Shown here: piece by piece, positions 16,704 through 24,306 of the stretch | How positions within the stretch are numbered: position 1 is the first letter of the stretch | How the letters are laid out: each line of letters begins with the position of its first letter | Assembly: GCF_002007205.1 (NCBI RefSeq) | Contig: NZ_LAZS01000003.1 | Location: forward strand, 1-64,000 | DNA: 64,000 nt | Reading direction: 5' to 3' | From: Ensifer adhaerens | Lineage (GTDB): Bacteria > Pseudomonadota > Alphaproteobacteria > Rhizobiales > Rhizobiaceae | Program-made: the position numbers and the translations under genes | The notes under the pieces: model-generated | Told to the model about the DNA's origin: nothing | What the model saw: only the letters and a program-made list of their open reading frames with translations | Databases searched by the model: none

Positions 16704-17876
16704 TCAGCCAATCGAAGCGACGGCGAGCGCCGCTTCGAGATCGCTCCAGAGGGCCTCCGTTCCCTCCAGGCCGACATGGAGCCGTACCGACCGCGGCGAG
16801 ATGCCGAAGGCGGCCGCGGAATTGGGCCGGGCTTTCTGCGACAGCACGACTTCGCCCGGCACGATGAGGCTTTCATGTCCGCCCCAGGAGACGCCGAGCT
16901 TGAAGAGTTCGAGATGATCGGCGAAGCGCCTGACGTCGACGCCCTCGCGGAAGATGAAGGAGAAGAGGCCCGACGTGCCGGAGAGCCCGGGCGGCAGCGT
17001 GTTGCCGAGCCCGGGGTGGCAGACTTTTTCGACCAGCGGGTGGGCCTGCAACCGGCGTGCGACTTCAAGCGCCGAACGCTCGTGCGACTTCATGCGGATC
17101 GGCAGCGTGCGCAGGCCGCGGATCAGCAGCCAGGCATCGAAGGGCGAAAGCTTGCCGCCGAGATAGGGGTAGGCCTCCGAGCGGATGCGGCCGATCAGTT
17201 CCTTGGAACCGGTGACGACGCCGGCGACGACGTCCGAGTGGCCGCCGAGATACTTCGAAGCCGAATGAATGACGAGGTCGACGCCGAGCGCGATCGGCTG
17301 CTGGAAGATCGGGCTTGCCCAGCTGTTGTCGATCGCGGTGATGATGCCCTGGTCTTTGGCAAGCCGCGCAAGGGAGGCGACGTCGTGGGTGTCCATCACC
17401 CAGCTCGTCGGGCTTTCCATGTAGAAGAGCTTGGCTCCGGGCAGCGCTTTCGCGACCGCTTCCTCGTCGCGGCCGTCGACATAGGTCACCTCGATCTTCA
17501 TGCGCTTCAGATGCGTGCCGAAGAGGCGGAAGGCGTCGGGATAGACATGGTTGACGGCAACGATCCGGTCGCCCGGCTCGACAAAAGAAAGCACGGTCGA
17601 CGAGATCGCCGACATGCCGCTGGCAAAGCCGATCGCATCCTCGCCGCCTTCCAGCTTCGCCAGCATCTCCTCGAACATGCGCACGGTCGGGTTGAGGCCG
17701 CGAGTATAGATCGGCCGCACGCGCTCGCCTTTGTAGGAGGCGACCATGTCGTCATAGTCTTTGAAGGTGAAGAGCGAGGTCTGCACGATCGGCGGCACGA
17801 CGGCATCGAAGGCGTGGCCTTCGTCATGCGCGACGATCAGCGAGGCGTGGTCGAACGGATCGAGGCCGTTGGTCAT
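16704..17876 (-). CDS. Cys/Met metabolism PLP-dependent enzyme (cystathionine gamma-synthase/lyase family)
   Basis: A 390-residue fold-type I PLP enzyme. The cofactor lysine is Lys208 in HSASKYLGGHSD, the stacking/ring partners include Asp183 (AIDNSWASP), and YTRGLNPT at 57-64 provides the phosphate-contact Tyr/Arg from the neighbouring subunit. Family members catalyse beta- or gamma-elimination or replacement on sulfur amino acids such as cystathionine or methionine. Sequence alone does not separate lyase from synthase activity. The gene overlaps the upstream gntR by 4 bases and is followed by an ABC importer, so it is probably catabolic, acting on the imported compound, rather than biosynthetic. 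Confidence 0.92.
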   Translation of the reverse strand: MTNGLDPFDHASLIVAHDEGHAFDAVVPPIVQTSLFTFKDYDDMVASYKGERVRPIYTRGLNPTVRMFEEMLAKLEGGEDAIGFASGMSAISSTVLSFVEPGDRIVAVNHVYPDAFRLFGTHLKRMKIEVTYVDGRDEEAVAKALPGAKLFYMESPTSWVMDTHDVASLARLAKDQGIITAIDNSWASPIFQQPIALGVDLVIHSASKYLGGHSDVVAGVVTGSKELIGRIRSEAYPYLGGKLSPFDAWLLIRGLRTLPIRMKSHERSALEVARRLQAHPLVEKVCHPGLGNTLPPGLSGTSGLFSFIFREGVDVRRFADHLELFKLGVSWGGHESLIVPGEVVLSQKARPNSAAAFGISPRSVRLHVGLEGTEALWSDLEAALAVASIG

Positions 17877-18589
17877 TTGGACATTTCCTTGATGTCTTCC
17901 TCGACGATCGCGAGGATTTTCAGCGTTTCTTCGCGCGCGGTGTCAGGGTCCTGAGCGGCGATCGCGTTGAAGAGAGTGCGGTGGAACGGGAAGGAACGAC
18001 GGGCGAAATCCGTGCGATCGAAAGGATGGTCCCAGAAGCGTTCGAAGGCCTCGCGCATCTGTTCGAGCAACTGCCGGAACAGGGGATTATGGGTGGCATC
18101 GTAGATCGCCAGGTGAAAGGCGAGGTCCTCCGGACCCGATGTGCCCTTGGCGATGTGCACGCGCTCCATCTCGTTGAGCTTGATTTCGATGACCTCGAGG
18201 TCTTCGTCGGTGCGCCGGCGGGCGGCGACCATGTTGGCCTCGACCTCGATGCCGCGGCGCACTTCGAGCGTCATCAACAGCACGTCGCGCAGGTGCGCAG
18301 TGTCGAGGGTGAGCGGCATATGGACGGTCGCGCCCGAGATCGTGCGCAAGAGATAGGTGCCGCTGCCCTTGCGCGCTTCGACCACGCCGAGCGCCTGGAA
18401 GTGGCGGATGACCTCGCGGATGGTGGAGCGCCCGACGGCAAGCGCTGTCATCAGTTCGCGTTCTGCCGGCAGACGGTCGCCGGGTTTCAGGCCTGAATGC
18501 TGGACGTAGTCGGCGAGCGCGGCAATGACCTGCTGCGCCCGGTCGGCGGGCGGCAATGGCAGAAGCGCTGCTCTGGCTTGTTCAGTCAT
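17873..18589 (-). CDS. GntR/FadR-family transcriptional regulator (FCD)
   Basis: A 238-residue regulator. The winged HTH lies at about 19-85 (VIAALADYVQHSGLKPGDRLPAERELMTALAVGRSTIREVIRHFQALGVVEARKGSGTYL) and the all-helical FCD effector domain at about 100-230. FCD members usually sense an organic or amino acid through a metal held by Asp/His residues. It is the first gene of the operon and overlaps the gamma-lyase gene by 4 bases. An imperfect 22-base palindrome 23 bases upstream of the start is a likely autoregulatory operator. The probable role is substrate-responsive control of the gamma-lyase and importer. Confidence 0.92.
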   Translation of the reverse strand: MTEQARAALLPLPPADRAQQVIAALADYVQHSGLKPGDRLPAERELMTALAVGRSTIREVIRHFQALGVVEARKGSGTYLLRTISGATVHMPLTLDTAHLRDVLLMTLEVRRGIEVEANMVAARRRTDEDLEVIEIKLNEMERVHIAKGTSGPEDLAFHLAIYDATHNPLFRQLLEQMREAFERFWDHPFDRTDFARRSFPFHRTLFNAIAAQDPDTAREETLKILAIVEEDIKEMSK

Positions 18590-18611
18590 TCAGCCTCCCC
18601 CTCGGCGCCAA

Positions 18612-18633
18612 ATTGGTCTGACATCTGATCAAT
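18612..18633. promoter_or_regulatory. Candidate GntR operator upstream of the gntR-gamma-lyase operon
   Basis: A 22-base imperfect palindrome, 8 of 11 positions paired, beginning ATTGGTC and ending GATCAAT. Its left half contains TGGTCTGACAT, one base off the TNGTNNNACNA core known for the FadR subfamily. It lies between the regulator start (18589) and the divergent small gene (18735). Confidence 0.45.
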
Positions 18634-18734
18634 ATGATCAAGGCAAAGGAGGTGGTCAAGCGAGAACTTATAAAGCCCCGCGTCGGTTGACCTCTCCGTG
18701 GGCAGGCGTAGACAGGGAGGCAAGGAGCTTGAAG

Positions 18735-18992
18735 ATGTTGAAATCAGGAACTGTGTTTGCCGTCGCCATGGTCGGCGCGTTCTTTGCTTTGGTGGCGGTC
18801 GTGGGCGACGCGGAAGCGCAGATGCGCACTCGAAAGGGCGAGTACTATGAGGGGATCCAGCGCAAGCCCTATGGCTACTACTGGATCTGGCCGCCGGTCG
18901 AACAGCGGGAGCCGGGATACAGGCAACGTCCCGGCAAGGATGGTCCGGCCGGCAACATGACGACGAAACCCCGCAAGCGGCCGACCCAATAA
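18735..18992 (+). CDS. Small exported protein (85 aa), function unknown
   Basis: I do not recognise this protein. The start at 18735 is fixed by an AAGGAG site (18722-18727) 7 bases upstream. Residues 1-28 are a convincing signal peptide (MLKSGTVFAVAMVGAFFALVAVVGDAEA-Q). The mature part, about 57 residues, is basic and aromatic, with KGEYYEGIQRKPYGYYWIWPP in the middle and a Lys/Arg/Pro-rich tail. There is no cysteine. It is transcribed divergently from the gntR operon and ends at a strong hairpin shared with the convergent peptidase gene. It may be a small periplasmic or envelope-associated protein; no function can be given. Confidence 0.75.
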   Translation: MLKSGTVFAVAMVGAFFALVAVVGDAEAQMRTRKGEYYEGIQRKPYGYYWIWPPVEQREPGYRQRPGKDGPAGNMTTKPRKRPTQ

Positions 18993-19025
18993 GCTTGCTG
19001 TGCTGCCAAGCGAACCGGCCAAAGA

Positions 19026-19051
19026 GTTGCGGCGCCCGAGGGCGCCGCAAC
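19026..19051. terminator. Bidirectional hairpin between convergent genes
   Basis: A perfect 12-bp stem GTTGCGGCGCCC/GGGCGCCGCAAC with a GA loop lies between the small exported protein gene and the convergent M24 peptidase gene. No long T-run is present, but its position and strength fit a terminator for both. Confidence 0.65.
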
Positions 19052-19071
19052 ATTCATCAGACCTGGGTTGA

Positions 19072-20175
19072 TCAGGCCTTGGCGACGTGAACGTCGCGGG
19101 AAAGCGACGAGAGAACCTCCGGCCCGTTTTCACGCAGGATGACGATGTCTTCGAGGCGGATGCCGAAGCGGCCGGGAAGATAGATGCCGGGCTCGATCGA
19201 GAAGACCATGCCTTCTTCCAGCACGGTTTCAGACGTCGCGGTGATGTAAGGCGGCTCGTGGCCGTCGATGCCCATGCCATGGCCGGTGCGGTGGACGAAG
19301 TACTCGCCATAACCGGCATCCGAGATCACCTTGCGGGCGGCAGCGTCGACATCCTTGGCAAGCACGCCGGGACGGGCGGCTTTCAGCGCCGCTTGCACGG
19401 CCCTTTCGACGATGGTGTGGATCTGGCCGTAACCTTCGGGCGCGCGGCCGACGACCGCCATGCGGGTAATGTCGCTCGGGAAGCCCTGCTTGCGGCCGCC
19501 GATATCGATGACGACGGCATCGCCTTCCTCGATCACCCGCTCGCTCGCCGAATGATGCGGGAAGGCGCCGTTGCCGCCGGCGCCGACGATCCAGAAGGCC
19601 GGTGCCGCATCTTCGGACGCGAAGTGCCCGCGGATCTCGGCGGCCAGTTCCTTCTCGGTCATGCCGGGGCGGATCTTCGCAAACGCTGCCTGCATGGCGC
19701 GGTCGGCGATACCGGCGTTCATCTTCAGAAGCGTGTATTCGCTTTTGTCCTTGCGCATGCGGAGCGCGCCGAGCGTCGCCGGGGTGAACTCGCGCGCGGT
19801 ATCGGCGGGCAGCGCATCGATCAAGAGCAGCGCGAAATCGGCGCGCATGGTTTCGTCGAGAACGACGCGGCCGGGGGCTTCAGCACCGACATCGGCAAGG
19901 GCGGAAGCCAGCGCTTCGGTCGGGCCAGCGTCATCCGCCCAATTGCGGAAAGCGATGTCAGTGTGCTCGCGCGTGCCTTCGGCGTTGAGCGCCGGCATCA
20001 GAAAGGCTTCCTTTTCAGTGCCGATCAAAAGCAGGCAGGGGCGTTCGTCCGGATGTGGATGATAGCCGATCAGCCAATCCATGTGCGATCCCGGCGCCAG
20101 CGCGACGAGGCCGACACAGCTTTCGGCCATCTTGCGGCGGAGCGCTGCAAAACGGCTGTTGGTGAGTTCCGACAT
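19072..20175 (-). CDS. M24 family metallopeptidase (Xaa-Pro peptidase type)
   Basis: A 367-residue pita-bread-fold peptidase. The N-terminal about 1-140 is a creatinase-like domain, and the C-terminal catalytic domain keeps the metal ligands: Asp in VVIDIGG and SDITRMAV, His in HRTGHGMGIDGHEPPY, Glu in FSIEPGIY and Glu in RLEDIVIL. Relatives cleave Xaa-Pro peptides or act on creatine-like amidino compounds. The full ligand set favours peptidase activity. It is a single minus-strand gene with a 331-base upstream region containing direct repeats and a TTGACA-like -35. Given the nitrogen-scavenging neighbours, release of amino acids from imported peptides is plausible. Confidence 0.9.
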   Translation of the reverse strand: MSELTNSRFAALRRKMAESCVGLVALAPGSHMDWLIGYHPHPDERPCLLLIGTEKEAFLMPALNAEGTREHTDIAFRNWADDAGPTEALASALADVGAEAPGRVVLDETMRADFALLLIDALPADTAREFTPATLGALRMRKDKSEYTLLKMNAGIADRAMQAAFAKIRPGMTEKELAAEIRGHFASEDAAPAFWIVGAGGNGAFPHHSASERVIEEGDAVVIDIGGRKQGFPSDITRMAVVGRAPEGYGQIHTIVERAVQAALKAARPGVLAKDVDAAARKVISDAGYGEYFVHRTGHGMGIDGHEPPYITATSETVLEEGMVFSIEPGIYLPGRFGIRLEDIVILRENGPEVLSSLSRDVHVAKA

Positions 20176-20506
20176 GATGTTTCCAGTTCTGGTTTGAGGA
20201 ATGAAATGCGCTCACCGCTGGCGCACAGAGATGTGTGCGCTCATCGGCAGACGATTGGGTGGCCGAAGGGGCCGGCAGGAAGCAGTGTTTACGGGGAATG
20301 CTTGGGACCGGCGCAGGTGCTGCCCCGGGACGTCGCTCTTTGGCTCTTCAAGCGGACTCCTCCCCCTCGAATGCACAAGCACAGGGCCGGGAGGCTGATC
20401 TTTTCCCCGTCGCTATGCGTCTGTATTTGCACGACTTTGGTGCCGCGTCGTAGCGTTGTCAATACGGAATTTTAGTCACACTAAAATTTATGGCGCCGAC
20501 GATTGC
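20176..20506. other. 331-base intergenic region, leader of the M24 peptidase gene
   Basis: No gene is supported. Contents in minus-strand order: a GntR-type palindrome (20468-20488), a TTGACA -35 (20462-20457) with a weak CAAAGT -10 (20439-20434), then, close to the peptidase start, the 8-base direct repeat TGAGCGCA (complements of 20236-20243 and 20207-20214) and a 7-bp stem GCGCACA/TGTGCGC (20221-20240). Confidence 0.45.
20468..20488. promoter_or_regulatory. FadR-subfamily GntR operator palindrome
   Basis: A perfect 9-bp inverted repeat AATTTTAGT-CAC-ACTAAAATT. Its core TAGTCACACTA fits exactly the TNGTNNNACNA consensus reported for FadR-subfamily GntR regulators. It lies 18 bases beyond the stop codon of an FCD GntR gene and just upstream of a TTGACA that would drive the M24 peptidase gene. 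Confidence 0.6.
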
Positions 20507-21199
20507 TCAAGCGGCCAGCCGTAGAAGGCGTGCGACAGCCTGCTGGTCGAAGCCACCGATGCCTTCGCGGATATCGGCGGCGATCGCGTCGGCAACGGCA
20601 CCCTCGTCCCGGCGCCTCAGCGCGTCGATCGCCTCGCGATGCCGGTCGACCACATAGAGCTCGGTAACGTGTTCCATGGCGATGCCGAGGATGGGGCCGA
20701 GCTGCAGCCAGACGCTCTCGATCAGCGGCATGGCGACTGGATCGGGGTTGGCGGTGTAGATCATGCGGTGGAACGCCTGGTTGGCAATTAGCGCCGCCAC
20801 TTTGTCACCCCCACGGATCTCCGTCTCGATGCTGTCGTCGATCGCCGCGATCTTCTCGATCTGGCGCTCGGAAAGATGGGTGATGGCCCGGCGGGCGGCA
20901 TGGCTTTCGAGCGCGATGCGCAGCGAGATCAGTTCCTCGAAACGGGCGGGCGTGATGTGCGGCACGACGATGCGGCGGTTTTCGAGGAATTGCAGCGCGC
21001 CGATGGAGGTGAGCTGGCGCAGTGCCTCGCGCACCGGCGTCGGGCTGCTTTCCAGTGCTTCGGCGAGCCCGCGGATGGTGACGGAGGTGCCGGGGCGGAA
21101 GGCGCCGACCATGATCGCCTGGCGCAGCCGGTTGAAGGCGTAGTCATGCGTGGTCATGCCGTCGGGTCGCGCAAGTGGCGGTAAGACGAGGGGTTTCAA
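20507..21199 (-). CDS. GntR family transcriptional regulator (FCD)
   Basis: A regulator of about 230 residues with the winged HTH near 18-75 (YAFNRLRQAIMVGAFRPGTSVTIRGLAEALESSPTPVREALRQLTSIGALQF) and an FCD domain behind it. The start is uncertain. The open frame extends to a GTG at 21259, but that codon lies inside an interspersed repeat. The TTG at 21199 has an AGAAGGAC site 9 bases upstream, and the KPLVLPPLARPDGMTTH segment it begins looks family-like. The ATG at 21157 is also possible. The gene is divergent from puuA, whose start has a TGTGATCACA palindrome beside it, so regulation of polyamine degradation is likely. Confidence 0.85.
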   Translation of the reverse strand: MKPLVLPPLARPDGMTTHDYAFNRLRQAIMVGAFRPGTSVTIRGLAEALESSPTPVREALRQLTSIGALQFLENRRIVVPHITPARFEELISLRIALESHAARRAITHLSERQIEKIAAIDDSIETEIRGGDKVAALIANQAFHRMIYTANPDPVAMPLIESVWLQLGPILGIAMEHVTELYVVDRHREAIDALRRRDEGAVADAIAADIREGIGGFDQQAVARLLRLAA

Positions 21200-21242
21200 G
21201 AGCGCAAGTCCTTCTGCCAGATCATCGCGGAAGAGGGCGCGC

Positions 21243-21275
21243 GCGGAATCCGCATACACTTTCCTTCGTCCCGCT
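21243..21275. repeat. Interspersed palindromic repeat, copy C (partial)
   Basis: The right two-thirds of the element (GCGGAATCCGC then TACACTTTCCTTCGTCCCGCT) is present; the left AGCGGGAT arm is missing. It lies at the 5' edge of the FCD GntR gene, and the longest possible reading frame of that gene begins within it. Confidence 0.6.
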
Positions 21276-21345
21276 CTAGGTCAAACGTCTGATAGCATTG
21301 CTCACGCTTGACTCCAATTCCTGAATTATGTCAACTTTCTGAAAA

Positions 21346-21355
21346 TGTGATCACA
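21346..21355. promoter_or_regulatory. Palindrome TGTGATCACA next to the puuA ribosome-binding site
   Basis: A perfect 10-base palindrome set in A/T-rich flanks, 17 bases before the ATG of the glutamine-synthetase-like gene and just upstream of its AAGAG ribosome-binding site. It is a candidate operator for the divergent FCD GntR protein. The lack of a 6-base spacer argues against a Crp site. Confidence 0.4.
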
Positions 21356-21371
21356 AAAAGAGATTTGCGAT

Positions 21372-22739
21372 ATGTCGCTCGACGCGGAAGATCCCAGCGC
21401 ATTCAAGGCATGGCTCGAGCAGAACGGGCCGATCGAAAGCATCCAGGCTGTCGTCTGCGACCTCAACGGTATCATGCGGGGCAAACGCGTGCCGGTGGAA
21501 CAGGCGGGCAAGGTGCTCGGCGGCGGCATCCGCATGCCGCTCTCGATCGTCGGCGTCGACGTCTGGGGCGAGGACATCATCAACAGCGAGCAGGTGTTTG
21601 CGAGCGGCGACCGCGACGGCATCTGCGGCGTCACCGGCCGCGGCGCGCTGCCGGTCAACTGGACTTCGCGGCCGAGTGCCCTGGTGCCGCTCTGGCTGCA
21701 GCTCGAGGACGGCAAGCCGTTTCTGGCCGATCCGCGCCAGGCACTGGCGGCGGTCGTGCGCGAATACCAGGAGCTCGGTCTTCGTCCCGTCGTCGCGACC
21801 GAGCTGGAGTTCTATCTGATCGATCCTGAGCCCGACAGCGCGGTGCCGCCGATCTCGCCCTATACCGGCAAGCGGCTCGATTCCGACGCGATCCTCTCCA
21901 TCGACGAGCTCGACGATTTCGGCGAGTTCTTCTCCGACGTCTACAAGGAATGCGCCCGGCAGAACGTGCCGGCCGATGCGGCGATCGCCGAGAACGGCAT
22001 CGGCCAGTTCGAGATCAATCTGCTCCACACCGACGATCCCTTGAAGGCGGCCGACGATGCCATCTTCTTCAAGCGCATCGTCAAGGGTGTGGCCCGCAAA
22101 CACGGGCTCGCGGCAACCTTCATGGCCAAGCCCTACGGCACCCGTTCGGGCAATGGCCTGCATATCCATTTCAGCCTGCTCGACGGGGAGGGCAACAACG
22201 TCTTCAACGATGGCAGCGACGAAGGCTCGTCGATCCTCAAGAACGCTGTTGCCGGCCTGTTGCGTGGCATGGCGGAGACGACGCTGCTGTTTGCGCCGCA
22301 TTTCAATTCGTATCGCCGGCTGCGGCCGGATACGCATGCGCCGACGGCTGTGTGCTGGGGCTACGAGAACCGCACCTCGGCGATCCGCATCCCCGGCGGC
22401 AATCCCGCCGCGCGCCGCATCGAGCATCGCGTTGCCGGTGCGGATGCCAATCCCTATCTGGTCATCGCCGCGATCCTCGGTGCCGCCTTGGTCGGCATCC
22501 GCAACAAGTGGAAGCCGCCGGCGCCGGTTTCGGGTCGGGCCTATGCAGCGGAGAAACTGCCCAAAATTCCCTCGGAATGGGGGCAGGCGGTCGATAGCTT
22601 CGAGGCAGGACCGATTGCCGCCGAAATCTTCGATCCCGTGCTGCGCTCGATGCTGATCGCCTGCAAACGCCAGGAGATCGCGGGCTTTGCCGAGCAGGTC
22701 ACGGACTACGAATTCAGCGCCTATCTGGAAATCGTCTGA
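21372..22739 (+). CDS. puuA: Glutamine synthetase family protein, gamma-glutamylputrescine synthetase type
   Basis: A 455-residue ATP-dependent ligase. Glutamine-synthetase landmarks are in order: the N-terminal beta-grasp with VVCDLNGIMRGKRVP (27-42), ELEFYLIDPEP near 141, ENGIGQFEINLLHTDD near 205, NGLHIHFSL near 255 for ATP/metal binding, and RIPGGNPAARRIEHRVAGADANPYL near 340. The N-terminus matches PuuA-type rather than the housekeeping GlnA. PuuA-type enzymes couple glutamate to putrescine or another amine. The stop codon overlaps the start of puuB (TGATG), so the two are translationally coupled. Other amines than putrescine are possible substrates. Confidence 0.88.
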   Translation: MSLDAEDPSAFKAWLEQNGPIESIQAVVCDLNGIMRGKRVPVEQAGKVLGGGIRMPLSIVGVDVWGEDIINSEQVFASGDRDGICGVTGRGALPVNWTSRPSALVPLWLQLEDGKPFLADPRQALAAVVREYQELGLRPVVATELEFYLIDPEPDSAVPPISPYTGKRLDSDAILSIDELDDFGEFFSDVYKECARQNVPADAAIAENGIGQFEINLLHTDDPLKAADDAIFFKRIVKGVARKHGLAATFMAKPYGTRSGNGLHIHFSLLDGEGNNVFNDGSDEGSSILKNAVAGLLRGMAETTLLFAPHFNSYRRLRPDTHAPTAVCWGYENRTSAIRIPGGNPAARRIEHRVAGADANPYLVIAAILGAALVGIRNKWKPPAPVSGRAYAAEKLPKIPSEWGQAVDSFEAGPIAAEIFDPVLRSMLIACKRQEIAGFAEQVTDYEFSAYLEIV

Positions 22740-24049
22740 TGCTTACCAAACAGAAATCCTATGCCGGTGACGGCCGCTATCCGACCAGCTACTACGCCGC
22801 TTCGCGCAACATCATCCGCACGCCCGTCCGGCTTCAGGGCCGGGTCGAAACTGATGTCTGCGTCGTCGGTGCCGGCTATTCCGGCCTGTCGACGGCGATC
22901 CACCTGGCCGAAAAAGGCTACAAGGTCGTCGTTATCGAGGGCGCGCAGGTCGGTTGGGGTGCCTCGGGCCGCAATGGTGGCCAGGTCGTCAACGGCCTCA
23001 ACGCCAGCCTGTCGACGATCCAGCGCCGTTATGGCGACGATGCCGCGCGCTTCATCGGCGGGCTGGTGCAGGAGGGCGGCAAGATCATCCGCCGGCTCGT
23101 CAGCCAATATCAGATCGACTGTGACCTGAAGCCCGGCAACATCTATGCCGCCTATACGCCGGCGCATATGAAGGAACTGGAGGCCAAGCAGGCGCTCTGG
23201 CGCAAATATGGCATGGATGATCACCAGCTTCTCGACCGCGAGGCGCTCGCCAAGCTCGTCAGATCGGATGCCTATTGCGGCGGCATGCTCGATACGACTG
23301 GCGGCCACATGCATCCGCTCAATCTCGTGCTCGGCGAGGCGCGCGCCTTCGAAAGCATAGGCGGCACGATCTACGAACAGTCGCCGGTGACGCGGGTCGA
23401 TCACGAGGCGGCGCGGCCAACCGTCTACACTGAGAGCGGCGAGGTTTCCGCGCGCATCGTCGTGCTCTGCGGCAATGCCTATCTCGGCGACGCGGTGCCG
23501 AAGCTCGTCTCGCGGGTCATGCCGGTCTCGACGCAGATGATCACGACGGCACCGCTCGGCGAGGAATTGGCCCATTCCCTGATCCCGAGCGACATGTGCG
23601 TCGAGGACGTGCGCTACATTCTCGATTACTTCCGGCTCTCGGCCGACAAGCGCATGATCTTCGGCGGCGGCACCGTCTATGGCGGAACAGACCCGGCCGA
23701 CGTCGTTGCCAAGCTGAAGCCCAATCTCGAAAAGGTGTTCCCGGAGCTGAAAGGCGTGAAGATCGACTATGCCTGGAGCGGCAACTTCGCTCTCTCCTTC
23801 ACCCGCGTGCCGCAGATGGGGCGCATCGGCAGTAATACCTATTTCGCCCACGGCTACAGTGGGCATGGTGTGACGGGGTCGCATCTCTTCGGACGCACGC
23901 TCGCCGAGGCGATCGATGGCGACAGCACCCGCTACGACGTCTTCGAAAGGCTGCCCTGGTATCCGTTCCCGGGCGGGCGCATGTTCCGGGCGCAATATTC
24001 GACGATCGGTTCCTGGTGGTACCAGTTCAAGGATGCTGTCGGGCTGTAG
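22739..24049 (+). CDS. puuB: FAD-dependent gamma-glutamylputrescine oxidoreductase
   Basis: A 436-residue flavoprotein strongly resembling E. coli PuuB. SYYAAS lies near the N-terminus, the FAD motif VVGAGYSGLSTAIHLAEKG at about 41-59, GASGRNGGQVV near 75, CVEDVRYILDYFRLSADKRMIFGGG near 285 and GYSGHGVTGSHLFGR near 375. It oxidises the gamma-glutamylated amine to the aldehyde, releasing H2O2 or passing electrons on. No aldehyde dehydrogenase or PuuD hydrolase follows directly; the ALDH at 31421 may serve. It is coupled to puuA by a one-base overlap and is followed by a GC hairpin at 24163-24182. Confidence 0.9.
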   Translation: MLTKQKSYAGDGRYPTSYYAASRNIIRTPVRLQGRVETDVCVVGAGYSGLSTAIHLAEKGYKVVVIEGAQVGWGASGRNGGQVVNGLNASLSTIQRRYGDDAARFIGGLVQEGGKIIRRLVSQYQIDCDLKPGNIYAAYTPAHMKELEAKQALWRKYGMDDHQLLDREALAKLVRSDAYCGGMLDTTGGHMHPLNLVLGEARAFESIGGTIYEQSPVTRVDHEAARPTVYTESGEVSARIVVLCGNAYLGDAVPKLVSRVMPVSTQMITTAPLGEELAHSLIPSDMCVEDVRYILDYFRLSADKRMIFGGGTVYGGTDPADVVAKLKPNLEKVFPELKGVKIDYAWSGNFALSFTRVPQMGRIGSNTYFAHGYSGHGVTGSHLFGRTLAEAIDGDSTRYDVFERLPWYPFPGGRMFRAQYSTIGSWWYQFKDAVGL

Positions 24050-24162
24050 GCCGGACGCACAGCATCGCAGTCGCAGGGAACCCGTGCGGGGCGAGCGGCG
24101 TTTTGGCGACGATCGAGATATCGTCGCGCTGCCCGATGCGCTAGTATCGGGCTTGACGTCGG

Positions 24163-24182
24163 CCCGCCCGGTTACGGGCGGG
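24163..24182 (+). terminator. GC hairpin after puuB
   Basis: A perfect 8-bp stem CCCGCCCG-GTTA-CGGGCGGG about 115 bases past the puuB stop and 125 before the transglutaminase-like gene. No clear T-run follows. It may reduce read-through into the next gene. Confidence 0.45.
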
Positions 24183-24306
24183 TCTGCAGATTTGCTGGCA
24201 CTGGGACCGATTGCGGTCCCTACGACGGATACCAAGGGGGCGCCGCGCTTTTGGCGGGGCAGGGCAGGCGGGAAGGATTGCTTCCCGTCGAACTTGGAGG
24301 TCTGAG

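Noticed and set aside
21346-21355. Crp site upstream of puuA
   Set aside because: TGTGA and TCACA half-sites are fused without the 6-base spacer Crp needs, so it is listed only as a generic palindrome.
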